Below are positions 1-9,358 of a stretch of 46,585 nt of DNA, piece after piece (position 1 is the first letter of the stretch; each line of letters opens with the position of its first letter). The DNA lies in NCBI GenBank assembly GCA_903900335.1, contig CAIUMP010000003.1, forward strand, positions 1 to 46,585, given 5' to 3'. Made by a program: the position numbers and the translations under genes. The notes below the pieces were generated by a model, which made no database searches, was not told the origin of the DNA, and saw only the letters and a program-made list of their open reading frames with translations. The DNA comes from an uncultured Ignavibacteriota bacterium (GTDB lineage: Bacteria; Bacteroidota; Ignavibacteria; Palsa-1295).

Positions 1-727
1 GCAACCGTGTCACGGGCCGCTCCTAACGGAGCTTGATTGTTCTTGTTCCACTTTCAATTCTACAAACAGGCCGCGCCTACGGCGCTGTCAGCAAAACAAA
101 GCTCTTCGAGAAAGACACGACAACGGCCTCCGGAATAACGGTAAGAATGAACATCGTGCTGCGAAGATTCTCATCTTGGCCACAATGACAGTGACTTCTC
201 ACCGCGAAGTATTGCTACTCCTCAAGAGCATTGCTGCTCCCTTACAAGGGATCAAAGAACCGTTTATTCCCAAGTATCAATGGGTACTTGCCTTGAGATA
301 CCTCGTGCTTCCACTGTCCCTCATCTTGCGGAGTCAATGCAGTCGCTTCCGAAGAGGCGGTGCACTGAGCGTCGGCGAAGCAGTATCGGAGTTCTCCGCT
401 ACCGGAAACTCTCAAGCATTCGTTGTGTGCCAGCGCGTACGCCTAAACTAAGAAACTACGTACTGGACTGACCATTAGCGACATGCGAAGAGCTTACGAT
501 AGCGGAGTGAGGCCTGCATTCAGAATCAAGCGTCAAGCTCCCTATGGCTCACTGTTGGTTCTTTTATCGTTTGCGTTCCGGAGGCTTTGCGACGGAGATC
601 GTTGCCGATGCCCAATCGCGCTTCGTGTCTTCCTCGAAGAGCCTTCACAGATAACTACAAAATTGAAGCGAGGTCAGTTCTAGCCTTTGCCAACTAGATG
701 TCGAAGGCCAACGGCAGCTCTGGGAAC
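1..727. other. Gene-free stretch at window start
   Basis: No reading frame here looks like a real protein: the open frames are short, overlap in several frames and show no recognisable motif. The first 90 bases carry two small hairpins, listed separately. No RNA gene was recognised. The stretch lies beyond the 3' end of the minus-strand TPR gene. Confidence 0.6.
19..85. repeat. Pair of short GC-rich hairpin repeats
   Basis: Two small palindromes lie 40 bases apart: GCTCC-TAAC-GGAGC at 19-32 and GCGCC-TAC-GGCGC at 73-85. Both follow the same plan, a preceding GGCC or GG-CC and a 5-bp stem around a TAC/TAAC loop. They resemble dispersed REP-like units seen in many Bacteroidota/Chlorobi-group genomes. 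Family membership is judged from the pattern only. Confidence 0.5.
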
Positions 728-1942
728 CTAGGAGGCATTCTTTCTAGCGTCGATCGCAATCCGGACTTCCATATCACGAATAGCCTTTTGATTTCCCTGG
801 CTGAAGAGGAGTTGCTGTTGTTCAAGCGCAGCGCGAAGCAGAGTATGCGATAGTTTGTAATCCAACTGCTTGGCCGCGAGTTCGGAAAAGAGCACATTGA
901 CCTCGTACAACAACTGCGGACTGTTGATCTCTTGTGCAAGCTCAAGCGCTTGCTGCAATGCGGCGTGGGCCTTGTCGAGTTGCCCAAGATTGAAATACGC
1001 AGCTCCGATCTGCTGCTCCACCTTCTGAAGCAGAATACGATCGGTTGCTGGGTTGAGAAGATTACGAGCACGATTCAGATGATGCAATGCCTCGGCATCC
1101 TGCCCGGTCGCAGACGCCAGTTCCGCGAGCGATTTGAGTGAATGGACAAGGTTATCTGTAAATCCACCCGCCTCACAGATCGCCACAGATTCACGAAGGA
1201 AGGAACGGGCTTCATCGTACTTACGCTCAAAGAGTGAAGTCTCGCCAAGGAAAATCAGTGTACTTGCGATCTGGCGGTTATCCGCTAGGTCCCTCCCTAT
1301 CGCGAGAGCGCGAAAAAAATAGTCCTTTGCAACAGGGTGCTCTCCACTTCGTCGAAAGATCGCGCCAAGGTTGGTGAGCACACTTGACTCAAGATAGGGA
1401 TCCGGAAACTTCTGGAGCAATTCCAAACACTTCTCATAAGCGTGGAGAGCTTGCTCATAATCACCAACGCGAATGAAAACAATACCCCAGCTATTCCAAA
1501 TCCGTTGCAATGTAGAATAATCTTCATTTGCCTGCGCAATAGGCAGCGCGCGCTCAAAACAACCGGAAGCCAATGCTAATTCACCTTTTGCGCTATGAAT
1601 TGTACCAACGGCTTGGAGGGCCTTCGGGTAATCTTCGTTGTCTTTGATAGTTTCAAATAACTCAGCTGCCTGTTGAAATGCTTCAAGACTCGTGGCGAGA
1701 TCTCCCTTTTGGCGCACTGCTTTGCCGATCTCCATGAAGCTGCGCCCCATCAGCTTCTTGTCATTTGCGGCGGTGGCGATCTCCAGAACCTCTTTCGCGA
1801 TCTCCAATGCACCAGCTGCATCCGAAATAAAGAGCCCAGCGATATCATGCAGCATCCGCTTTGCGCGCGCAAGGAGTTCGTCCTGGATCCCATGCCGGGA
1901 CCCCATCATTCTAGTATCAGCTTTGTGTGTGGGGCCAGGCAT
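728..1942 (-). CDS. Tetratricopeptide-repeat protein without output domain
   Basis: A soluble protein of about 404 residues made almost entirely of TPR helices, such as the repeats containing ALHAYEKCLELL and AHAALQQALELAQE. No signal peptide or membrane segment is visible. The C-terminal tail (LFSQGNQKAIRDMEVRIAIDARK) resembles the linker that joins TPR arrays to GGDEF, adenylate cyclase or histidine kinase domains in related proteins, but the frame stops there. It may therefore be a truncated sensor or a stand-alone scaffold. The longest frame begins at a TTG at 1972; I prefer the ATG at 1942, with ATGs at 1909/1906 also possible. It lies 166 bp downstream of the response regulator on the same strand, so a shared signalling role is possible but unproven. 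Confidence 0.75.
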   Translation of the reverse strand: MPGPTHKADTRMMGSRHGIQDELLARAKRMLHDIAGLFISDAAGALEIAKEVLEIATAANDKKLMGRSFMEIGKAVRQKGDLATSLEAFQQAAELFETIKDNEDYPKALQAVGTIHSAKGELALASGCFERALPIAQANEDYSTLQRIWNSWGIVFIRVGDYEQALHAYEKCLELLQKFPDPYLESSVLTNLGAIFRRSGEHPVAKDYFFRALAIGRDLADNRQIASTLIFLGETSLFERKYDEARSFLRESVAICEAGGFTDNLVHSLKSLAELASATGQDAEALHHLNRARNLLNPATDRILLQKVEQQIGAAYFNLGQLDKAHAALQQALELAQEINSPQLLYEVNVLFSELAAKQLDYKLSHTLLRAALEQQQLLFSQGNQKAIRDMEVRIAIDARKNAS

Positions 1943-2138
1943 CGGGAAATAAGAGGAAAGATACAGCGCCAAATACTCCTAGATTTGACACAGTTGTTAT
2001 TGACGATGTTCCACTTTGGCACAGCCGCCGCCTAACATCCCTGTTTACAGAGATTCTCAGCGGATTTTAGTCAGTTGCCGAAAAACACAATAATCTCAAG
2101 CCAAAATTGGGCCAACATAGTAAGGAGCCCAACCGAAA

Positions 2139-2819
2139 TCACCGTTGGAACTTGTATCCAACGGTCGGGACGGTTATGATGTGGTGCGGATCCGAAGGAT
2201 CGGCTTCTAACTTCTTTCGCAGCGAGAGAATGAAGTTATCGACTGTGCGCGTTACGGGATATGTTTCGTAGCCCCAAACGTGATCAAGCAGCATGTCACG
2301 AGTAACGACCTCGCCCTCGTGAACGATGAAGAAGTGTAGGATGTCGAACTCCTTCTTTGAGAGCTTCACTTGCTGTTCAATCCGTCGCACCTCCATTCTT
2401 TTCAGATCAACAAAAACATCTCCGAATGCGTAGGTTTCGACTTCTAACTTCAACTCAGGAGACCGGCGAAGCAGTGCACGAATTCTCGCATGAAGTTCTA
2501 ATAAGCTAAACGGTTTAGTTACATAATCATCTGCCCCGATATCGAGACCGGTAACCCGCTCGATCTCTTCCTTCTTGCTGGTGACCATGATGATCGGCGT
2601 GGCGATTCCCTTCGAGCGCAGATCGCGGCAAATATTTTCACCGTCGCGCCCAGGAAGAACTAAGTCGAGGAGGATCAGGTCGAACTTCCGGGTCTGGGCA
2701 GCATGGTAACCTTTGTCACCATCGGAATGATGCACGACTTCGTAGTGCTCGGCTTCAAGACTGATCGTGACTGCCTTCGCGATGGAGGGGTCGTCTTCAA
2801 TCAAGAGAATACTATGCAT
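2139..2819 (-). CDS. OmpR/PhoB-family response regulator
   Basis: A 226-residue two-component response regulator that binds DNA when phosphorylated. The N-terminal receiver domain (about 1-118) has the acidic pair E8-D9-D10, phosphoacceptor D52 in LILLDLVLPGRDG, T80 and K102 in the KPF motif. The C-terminal winged helix (about 130-226) contains the usual VTRDMLLDHVWG and RTVDNFILSLRKKLE segments of the recognition region. Its ATG lies 3 bases after the stop of the PhyH-family gene, so the two are almost certainly cotranscribed. No histidine kinase is encoded nearby, so it is an orphan here. Its target genes cannot be read from the sequence. Confidence 0.92.
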   Translation of the reverse strand: MHSILLIEDDPSIAKAVTISLEAEHYEVVHHSDGDKGYHAAQTRKFDLILLDLVLPGRDGENICRDLRSKGIATPIIMVTSKKEEIERVTGLDIGADDYVTKPFSLLELHARIRALLRRSPELKLEVETYAFGDVFVDLKRMEVRRIEQQVKLSKKEFDILHFFIVHEGEVVTRDMLLDHVWGYETYPVTRTVDNFILSLRKKLEADPSDPHHIITVPTVGYKFQR

Positions 2820-2822
2820 GTT

Positions 2823-3791
2823 TTATCGCTCTTTGTTCTTCCTATCCCATCTATCCATCCACGGCCCACGAACGGTTGCATCGCTGGGCGTAATTGGTCG
2901 ATCCGGATCGGCGAGCACATCCTTCAATCCTACTTGTCTTGATCGTGCTGCCCACTGCTCCCAATTCGGTTTATACTGCGGATCCTTCGCGGTGCGCATA
3001 AGAATCGGCTCCTTGATCCCCTCCATGCCGCACTGCTCACCCGGACGCTGCCAGCGCAGGTCAATGGACCATCGAATAATGTCCGAGTGATTCTCTGTTG
3101 ACCGATGTGGCACAAGGTTGTTCAGCAACAATATGGAGCCCTTCTTCATCGCGCAGGTGACGATCTCTCCAGCGGGGAGATCCTTTTCATCGATGTACAA
3201 ATACCAAGAGTCTTTGCTGCCGCGGGTATTTTCAAGTTGGTGCGGGAGCACCCTTGCTTTCGAATCGTCCTCAGAACGATCCAAGCGGATCACCTGCATG
3301 CAGCCATTTACTTCATTCGCATCCACAAGTGGGATCCATGCGGTTGGTTGAAACGTGCGCTCGGATCCTTCCGCGAGATACGCTGTGTCTTGATGCCACG
3401 GAACAGTGGCCAGAGGATTGTGTGGAGTTTTGGAGCGAAGATTCCATACCGGATGACCCGCTATCTCCGGTCCAATAATTTGCTCAACTATTTCGAGCAA
3501 CTTATCAGAAGACCAAATCTCTGCGAAGGCTTTGGGAAGTATGCCGCCTGTATGGATTAGTGTTGCAGCACCCGGGAAAGCACGCTCTAGTTTTGCCAAC
3601 CGTGTTAGGAAGCCTGCTTCACTGAACAATTCAGTTATCTGCCCGCCGGCATACAGCCTGCGCGCCAGCTGATCTACCTTTTCATCAATGGCATCGATGA
3701 GTGGTTGCAATTCCTTCTCCGAGAAGAGGTCAGGAAGGACGAGGAATCCATCGCGATGGTACTTGTGAAGTTGTTCAGCGGTCAGGGGCAT
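2823..3791 (-). CDS. Phytanoyl-CoA dioxygenase (PhyH) family protein
   Basis: A 322-residue protein of the Fe(II)/2-oxoglutarate-dependent PhyH family, whose members hydroxylate diverse small molecules. It opens with the family's typical YHRDGFLVLPDLFS segment. Iron ligands are likely H133 and D135 (VPWHQDTAYL) and H229 (LVPHRSTENH), with an arginine at about 240 (IIRWSIDLRWQ) placed to bind 2-oxoglutarate. No signal peptide is visible, so it should be cytoplasmic. It sits between a lipoprotein gene 19 bp upstream and the response regulator 3 bp downstream, apparently one transcript. The substrate is unknown. The family call is firm and the specific reaction is open. Confidence 0.85.
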   Translation of the reverse strand: MPLTAEQLHKYHRDGFLVLPDLFSEKELQPLIDAIDEKVDQLARRLYAGGQITELFSEAGFLTRLAKLERAFPGAATLIHTGGILPKAFAEIWSSDKLLEIVEQIIGPEIAGHPVWNLRSKTPHNPLATVPWHQDTAYLAEGSERTFQPTAWIPLVDANEVNGCMQVIRLDRSEDDSKARVLPHQLENTRGSKDSWYLYIDEKDLPAGEIVTCAMKKGSILLLNNLVPHRSTENHSDIIRWSIDLRWQRPGEQCGMEGIKEPILMRTAKDPQYKPNWEQWAARSRQVGLKDVLADPDRPITPSDATVRGPWMDRWDRKNKER

Positions 3792-3810
3792 CGGTGTTGT
3801 TTGCAGAGAA

Positions 3811-4518
3811 TTACTTGGGGTAATAACCGATCAATTCGATCGTTGATCGTGAGCCACTTTCGCTATAGATCCCGTTCGCCGTGCGATTGCGAACCGAGTA
3901 GTCATAGATCTGCTTCCCAAAGGTCCCCACTGACGGGACAAACCAATAGTCTGTTGAGGCAAGCGTGGAATCATAGCTTGTGTGGCTGCTATCCATATAG
4001 CTTTGCGCTTGAGTTTCAAGCACATGCAAGGATGAATAGGAGGTTGCCAGCAAGCCCACCGACTCTTTGCCAACATACAAGCGCTGGCCAGCAGAGTGGT
4101 AGTGCGTCATACTACTGAGATTCGAATCGACGGTGACATCCGTCACGGTCGGTCCTCCGGATGTAGGAAACACTTTCCATGCATTCGGAGTCGTCGAGTC
4201 TATTTGCGAAAGGTCGCCGTTGGATTCATAGTGGTAGTAGGTAAGACCAGTGGCATCCGCACATGCGACTACTCCACTCTTTCCAAAGCGGGAAAGCCCG
4301 GCATCCACAATAACAACTGTATCGAACAGGGTTTGAATAGCGGAGGAGCCATGAGCCTGGTTCATGATCCGATAGACGTAACGGCTTTCCTTTGAGGGGA
4401 CAATCCACCCACTTAGATTAGAAACACCGCCCAAGTTGGTTGTGGGGCTATTCGTTGAGCTGCAGCCAAACAGCCAACACAGGCACAGCACAAGCAGATG
4501 GATGGAAGCCTTCTTCAT
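3811..4518 (-). CDS. Predicted lipoprotein of unknown function
   Basis: The predicted protein has 235 residues and begins MKKASIHLLVLCLCWLFGC, a classic lipoprotein signal with the lipobox LFGC followed by SSTNSPT. The frame is open upstream to 4593, but those residues do not form a leader, so the ATG at 4518 is chosen. The mature part is polar, with many Tyr, Ser and Thr residues. It contains no cysteines forming a motif and matches no family I recognise. It probably sits in the outer membrane facing the periplasm or the surface. It is the first gene of a likely operon with the PhyH-family protein and the response regulator, and is divergent from the M61 peptidase. Confidence 0.75.
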   Translation of the reverse strand: MKKASIHLLVLCLCWLFGCSSTNSPTTNLGGVSNLSGWIVPSKESRYVYRIMNQAHGSSAIQTLFDTVVIVDAGLSRFGKSGVVACADATGLTYYHYESNGDLSQIDSTTPNAWKVFPTSGGPTVTDVTVDSNLSSMTHYHSAGQRLYVGKESVGLLATSYSSLHVLETQAQSYMDSSHTSYDSTLASTDYWFVPSVGTFGKQIYDYSVRNRTANGIYSESGSRSTIELIGYYPK

Positions 4519-4665
4519 GCCAACAGTAACACCTTTAAGACGAAAGAACATTTCAATCCAGAAGATGTCATCGTCCGATTTCTGGGGACACAACGGGCCG
4601 AGCCATGGTTAGTCTGAGAGTATCGAAGCACCTTTTAGTTAGTCACCCTATTTCCGCCCTTTCAT

Positions 4666-6489
4666 ATGACCCGGTTCGCATCGCTATTTCTCACGGTCGT
4701 TGTTTGTTTGGTGAACCACAACCTGCCTGCTCGCGAGTTACATTTTACCGTGGATATTCGCGACACAAAAACCCACAAAGTGCACGTGACGATGACGGCC
4801 ACAGGGTTTTCGCAAAACGTGGCCTCTTACCAAATGCCGATCTGGGCTCCTGGGGCATACAGCGTCACTGGGTATGGAAGATACGTCAAGAGTTTTCAGG
4901 CATTCGATAAGTTTGGTAAACCGCTGCCCGTCACGCCGGTGAACGAGAATAGATGGACGGTTGCAAATGGCAAATCCGTCGCGAAGATAGAGTACGATGT
5001 GCTGGATTCACATACAGACACAACCAGTCTATACTTTGCAATGGCCGAGATGGACACATCTATCTTCTTTGCTAATGCTACCTGCCTCTTCGGGTATTTC
5101 GACGACGACAAGAATGCCTCAGCAACGGTGCAATACCTCAAGCCGAGTGATTGGAAGTTGGTCTGCCCCTTATATGATTCTAAGTCTGGAAGAGAAGAAA
5201 GATTGCCAGCAGGTCAGGAGCGCACGTCGTTTTATGCGAAGAACTACGATGTTCTTGCAGATGCCCCTGTCGGAGCCTCCCCCGCTCTGCATCTTAAGAC
5301 CTTCCAAGTTGGGACGGCGCTGTACGATCTGGCGGTGATGAGCAATGGCACCTTTTCTGACGTTAAAATGGATTCGCTGACGTATTACCTTCAAAGGATC
5401 GTACGAACCGAAACGGAATTCTTTCACGAGACGCCGTTCAACCATTATCTTTTCCTCGTTAATGCCCCAACGATGTCCCACATGTCATCTGTTGCGCAGG
5501 GAGCGTTGGAGCACGCCAACTCTAGCGATTACCTGGTCATGAATGTCGGTTGGAGCATGTTTCGCCGCGGCTTTCTAAGTGTGTTCTCCCACGAGTTCTT
5601 TCATTTGTGGAACGTCAAGCGCATTCACTCCTCCCTGCTCGGGCCGTTTGACTATACCTCACGAGTAAAAACGACCAGTCTGTGGCTTTCGGAAGGGGTA
5701 ACCGAGTATTATGCGCATACTCTGCTCGTGCGGGATGGAATCCAGTCCCCGAGCGAATTTTATGGCCAGATCGATCAGTGGAGGCAAATGTTTGGTAGCA
5801 GTGAATCGAGTTCGAGCGCCAAGACGCTGGAGCAACTCTCGATTGACGAAAGCGACTTTAACATCAACGACGCGATGCTCTTCTACATCAAGGGTCCGCT
5901 GGTCGCTTTGATGTTGGATCTGGAAATACGTAGCCGAACAGAGAACAAGAGGTCTCTCGACGATGTAATGCTTGCACTAAATGAGGACGCGAAAAAGGGG
6001 AAGACGTTCAAGGACGAGGATTTGATCCACCGAGTTGAAAAAATCGCAGGGATCGACCTCACGGATTTTTACAATCGATACATCCACGGCAATGATTCGC
6101 TCCCCGTTGATCGATATCTAGCACTTATGGGCGTCAGCTCGGCAGGGCCGGCAAACCCTTCCGCTCTTGGCCTTTCGCCAGAGGGCCAACTGTTAGTGGC
6201 TTCTGTTAATCCCGTTTCTCCTCTCGGTAAAGCGGGTGTCCATCAAGGTGACTTGCTGCTTTCGGTCAACGGTACAAAATTGACGATCGACAATGTCGAT
6301 CTATTCTCCAAGCTAAAGGACTCAACTGTGGCCACCCTTACACTTCAGCGTGATGGGCGAACTATGGACGTATCCGTTGACTTTTCTGAGAAGGAGGACA
6401 CGCATCGCAAGAAGATGGGGCCAATGGAAGTAGATCTCGATGCTCCACCTCTTGCACAGGCCATGAGACGGGGGATATTGGGTAATTGA
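4666..6489 (+). CDS. M61-family metallopeptidase with PDZ domain
   Basis: A 607-residue secreted peptidase of the M61 (glycyl aminopeptidase-like) family. A hydrophobic leader occupies residues 4-17. The N-terminal beta domain contains the family segment MPIWAPGAYSVTGYGRYV. The zinc site is H309-E310-F-F-H313 (SHEFFHLWNVKRI), with the third ligand at E343 in LSEGVTEYYA. A C-terminal PDZ domain (about 490-575; LVASVNPVSPLGKAGVHQGDLLLSVNG) probably recruits substrates. It is most likely periplasmic or surface-associated, trimming peptides. It is transcribed alone or with the barrel-like gene 50 bp downstream, and is divergent from the lipoprotein operon. Confidence 0.93.
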   Translation: MTRFASLFLTVVVCLVNHNLPARELHFTVDIRDTKTHKVHVTMTATGFSQNVASYQMPIWAPGAYSVTGYGRYVKSFQAFDKFGKPLPVTPVNENRWTVANGKSVAKIEYDVLDSHTDTTSLYFAMAEMDTSIFFANATCLFGYFDDDKNASATVQYLKPSDWKLVCPLYDSKSGREERLPAGQERTSFYAKNYDVLADAPVGASPALHLKTFQVGTALYDLAVMSNGTFSDVKMDSLTYYLQRIVRTETEFFHETPFNHYLFLVNAPTMSHMSSVAQGALEHANSSDYLVMNVGWSMFRRGFLSVFSHEFFHLWNVKRIHSSLLGPFDYTSRVKTTSLWLSEGVTEYYAHTLLVRDGIQSPSEFYGQIDQWRQMFGSSESSSSAKTLEQLSIDESDFNINDAMLFYIKGPLVALMLDLEIRSRTENKRSLDDVMLALNEDAKKGKTFKDEDLIHRVEKIAGIDLTDFYNRYIHGNDSLPVDRYLALMGVSSAGPANPSALGLSPEGQLLVASVNPVSPLGKAGVHQGDLLLSVNGTKLTIDNVDLFSKLKDSTVATLTLQRDGRTMDVSVDFSEKEDTHRKKMGPMEVDLDAPPLAQAMRRGILGN

Positions 6490-6539
6490 TGGGGTCGAGA
6501 TTTCGGCGTGGATTCTGTTCTCATAATGCTTGACGATAG

Positions 6540-7220
6540 ATGATTGGAAGAACACTTCTTAGGTTTGCATTTGCAGTGGCAGTTCTAATCCTTCGGCCTT
6601 TAAGTTCGTACTCCCAATTCCGCGCAACAGCACTCTCGTTCAGCTCATGGGCTTCAACAAACTCTAAGAAGTATGATACGCTGCTCCAAGTGCGGCAAGA
6701 CAACATTTACGAGGATCCTCTGTGGCTCATTGCCGGAGTAGCGCTCGATATTGGAACACCGAAGCTCGGGAAGGAGCCATTCGGTTTCTTCTTCGGTGGT
6801 AAACTGGGTGTGGCAAATGACGGCATCCTATACTCGGTCATTTATCATCCCGCGACTGGTAATTTCCTTTCGGATTGGGGAGCGCAACCACCAGACGAAT
6901 ACAGGCATGACTTCGCAATTTTGATTGGCCGCATTCGAAACAAGGTCCCTCTTTCGTGGAGCCTTGCCGCCGGGCTTAGTTATACTGAATACTCGTTTCG
7001 AGGAGATCCAGTTAAGAACAGCGAGGGATTCGAGACCGGCACATATTATCACAACACTGGAACATCCATCGGACTTGCGATCAGTGCAAACTACCTGTAC
7101 CTACCGGTTGAGAACGTCGGCGTCGGGGGGCTCGGACTATACGGGAGACTCTCAAATGAGGCGAGCTATGTCGCACTCGAATTTTCACTGATCCAATTGA
7201 ATCTCGCGCTTCCACAATAG
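6540..7220 (+). CDS. Secreted outer-membrane barrel-like protein
   Basis: The protein has 226 residues with a signal peptide ending near SSYSQ (about residue 26). The mature chain alternates aromatic and small residues in short amphipathic strands (FGFFFGGKLGV, WSLAAGLSYTEYSF, SIGLAISANYLYL, GVGGLGLYGRL) and ends in a strand-like ALEFSLIQLNLALPQ. This pattern fits a small outer-membrane beta barrel. I do not recognise a named family. It follows the M61 gene by 50 bp on the same strand and ends one base before the convergent SDR gene. Confidence 0.7.
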   Translation: MIGRTLLRFAFAVAVLILRPLSSYSQFRATALSFSSWASTNSKKYDTLLQVRQDNIYEDPLWLIAGVALDIGTPKLGKEPFGFFFGGKLGVANDGILYSVIYHPATGNFLSDWGAQPPDEYRHDFAILIGRIRNKVPLSWSLAAGLSYTEYSFRGDPVKNSEGFETGTYYHNTGTSIGLAISANYLYLPVENVGVGGLGLYGRLSNEASYVALEFSLIQLNLALPQ

Positions 7221-7976
7221 CTAGCCACACAAAACACTGCCTCCGTTTACATTCAATATCTCGCCGGTTATCGCGCTAGCATGCGGGCTTGCAAGAAAGG
7301 TGATGGCTTCAGCAATCTCTTCCGGACTTGCAGGACGACCGAGCGGAATGCTCCGCTTAATGGTTAGCAGGTCTTCCGGTGTACTCATCGCGCTCCTTGT
7401 CATATCTGTCTCAACCCATCCCGGCGCAACACAATTTACGCGAATACCGTGGGGTGCCAACTCGACTGCAATCGACTTCACGAAGCTTATCTGCGCGCCT
7501 TTGGACGCGGCATAATGCGAATGACCTGACTCACCCCGCTGGCCTGCGGTAGAGGACACAACGACGATGCACCCCTTGCTTTGAAGTTTCATAATGCGGG
7601 CGGCATGTTTGGCTAGAACGAACGTCCCCGTCATATTCACTTCCATCATATCTCGAAAGTCTGCTAAGGTCATCGAATCGACGGGTGCTGCGCGCCAAAT
7701 TCCAGCGTTTGCTACGACGACATCGAGCGTACCCCACTCGTCGCTGATCTGGTCCATGAAGCTCGCAAGGCCAAGCTCATCGGAGGTCTCCAGTGCTCGC
7801 GCCAAAGAGTGCACGCCCTGTGCTTCGATCAGCGTGCGTGCCTTCAAGGCAGCTTCTTTGTTGGTGTGGTATGTGAAGGCAATGTTTGCCCCTTGCTTTG
7901 CAAAGGCGAGTACCGAAGCCAAACCGATACCACGGGATCCACCGGTAATGAGTACGTTCTTGTTGCTGAAATTCAT
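7221..7976 (-). CDS. fabG: SDR oxidoreductase, 3-oxoacyl-ACP reductase-like
   Basis: A 251-residue classical short-chain dehydrogenase/reductase. It has the cofactor motif T11-G-G-S-R-G-I-G18, the NAG motif at 90-92, N114, the catalytic serine in VVVSSTAG (141-142), and Y155 and K159 in HSHYAASKG. The following AVELAPHGIRVNCVAPGWVETDM and the C-terminal GEILNVNGGS are typical of FabG-like NAD(P)H-dependent reductases. It may act in fatty-acid elongation or on another alcohol/ketone; no fab neighbours are present, so the exact substrate is uncertain. It is convergent with the barrel-like gene, with no gap between the two stops. Confidence 0.85.
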   Translation of the reverse strand: MNFSNKNVLITGGSRGIGLASVLAFAKQGANIAFTYHTNKEAALKARTLIEAQGVHSLARALETSDELGLASFMDQISDEWGTLDVVVANAGIWRAAPVDSMTLADFRDMMEVNMTGTFVLAKHAARIMKLQSKGCIVVVSSTAGQRGESGHSHYAASKGAQISFVKSIAVELAPHGIRVNCVAPGWVETDMTRSAMSTPEDLLTIKRSIPLGRPASPEEIAEAITFLASPHASAITGEILNVNGGSVLCG

Positions 7977-8074
7977 TTGATCTGCTGGATTGGCGACGAG
8001 AGACGGATATTAATTGAAGAACCGCACGTAGGAGGTTTGTCCCTTAAAAAGGAGCCGAAAAGCAATCAAGCCGA

Positions 8075-8479
8075 TCATTTCGTCCTCATACGGTTGTTTT
8101 TTGCATTGTGCTCTAATTCGCAAAGTCCAAGCGCTTCCAAGAGTGGTGGTACATACACTCCAAAGCGGCCACGCAATCCCTTTTTCAAGCCGTACCATCC
8201 GCCGATGGGATTTTCCACAGAGCGTCCCCATGCTTCCACCGTTCCCTCCTTTGCAGGTTTTTGCTCATCCGCACCACCAAGTTCCATCCAGTCTCCATGC
8301 CTCTTGAGCATTGCGTGAAGATCGTTAATGCAGCGAGCATCATAATGCAGGACGGTCTTACCAACAGTGCAGACAAGAATCGGTACACCATCTTTCGTGT
8401 CAGCGTGCATTGTATAGTCGGAGGTTCCGGGAGGAGTCTTTAGTTGTAGCGGGTTCGCCTTTGTATTCGTGAAGTTCAT
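8075..8479 (-). CDS. Small conserved protein of unknown function
   Basis: A 134-residue soluble protein starting MNFTNTKANPLQLKTPPGTS. The longer frame uses a TTG at 8527 and adds residues that look unconserved, so the ATG at 8479 is preferred. Segments such as TMHADTKDGVPILVC, KHGDWMELGGADEQKP, GTVEAWGRS and GWYGLKKGLRGRFG match my memory of a conserved family in Bacteroidota, possibly one of the DUF68xx groups; I am not sure of the number. It has no membrane segment or metal motif. It is divergent from the methyltransferase gene. Confidence 0.75.
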   Translation of the reverse strand: MNFTNTKANPLQLKTPPGTSDYTMHADTKDGVPILVCTVGKTVLHYDARCINDLHAMLKRHGDWMELGGADEQKPAKEGTVEAWGRSVENPIGGWYGLKKGLRGRFGVYVPPLLEALGLCELEHNAKNNRMRTK

Positions 8480-8587
8480 ACCATTCGCAGTTATGGAGTT
8501 TAGCGGCCAAGGCAACGGTCGACGCAAGATAGTGGTTTCAATGGTCCAACCACAAAGAAAATACAGTATCAGACAATTCGAACAACT

Positions 8588-9358
8588 ATGGCCCCTACCG
8601 GCTTCCTCGACCCTGTATTTGTTTCGTACTACGAACAGAATGAGAACGGACGTACTACCGATATCCCTTTCTACCTCGGCAAGGCTCAGGAGGCGAATGG
8701 CCCAGTGCTAGAGGCCGGTTGCGGATCAGGCCGTATTCTTCTACCCCTGCTTCAGTCGGGGCTTGATGCTGAGGGATTCGACTACTCGCAGATCATGCTT
8801 GAGGAGTTGTCACGCAACTTAAGCGCGCGCAGTCTCAATGCCCGTGCTTGGGCGGCCAGACTTGAGGATGTGATACTCGATCAAGGTAAGTACAGCCTGA
8901 TCATATCTGGCTTCAATACCTTTGTACATCTGCTCGATCAAGACTCACAACTTGGAGCATTGCGCCGCTTGCATGATGCACTGAGGATCGGCGGCACGAT
9001 CATTCTCGATATCATCAACCCCGCCAACTTCGATGTCTTCTCACGACAGGCTCTCAAGCGGACCTTTGAAGCGACTATCTATGACATGGCGTCCGAAGCC
9101 GAGATAGCTATCTGGCGATGGTTTGAACGAGATCTCATCACACAACGCGGCGTCTATCATCGTGAATATGTAACGTCAGGAAGATCCGGAACGGCGACCA
9201 AAGCAACAGAAGTTGAATTTCGGTGGACCTATCCAGAAGAGATGAAGCTGCTCCTACAACTGGCGGGATTTTCCAACGCAAAGGTCTTCGGGGATTTCAA
9301 CGATGCACCTTTAGACGAGGAGTCAGAGATGCAGGTGTGGGTGGCGCAGAAGACTTGA
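8588..9358 (+). CDS. Class I SAM-dependent methyltransferase
   Basis: A 256-residue cytoplasmic methyltransferase. Motif I is VLEAGCGSGRILLPL (about 41-55). It is followed by the acidic residue of motif II in GFDYSQIML, a motif IV-like SLIISGFNTFVHLL, and GGTIILDIINP for the core strand. It belongs to the broad Rossmann-fold group, and the substrate cannot be told. The last 62 bp overlap the end of the convergent pseudouridine synthase gene. Confidence 0.85.
   Translation: MAPTGFLDPVFVSYYEQNENGRTTDIPFYLGKAQEANGPVLEAGCGSGRILLPLLQSGLDAEGFDYSQIMLEELSRNLSARSLNARAWAARLEDVILDQGKYSLIISGFNTFVHLLDQDSQLGALRRLHDALRIGGTIILDIINPANFDVFSRQALKRTFEATIYDMASEAEIAIWRWFERDLITQRGVYHREYVTSGRSGTATKATEVEFRWTYPEEMKLLLQLAGFSNAKVFGDFNDAPLDEESEMQVWVAQKT

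Noticed and set aside
176-683. Three small plus-strand frames at the start of the window
   Set aside because: They overlap in different frames, lack motifs and have no coherent composition.
7809-8318. 169-residue plus-strand frame
   Set aside because: It runs across the SDR gene, a spacer and the small conserved gene on the other strand, with no domain.
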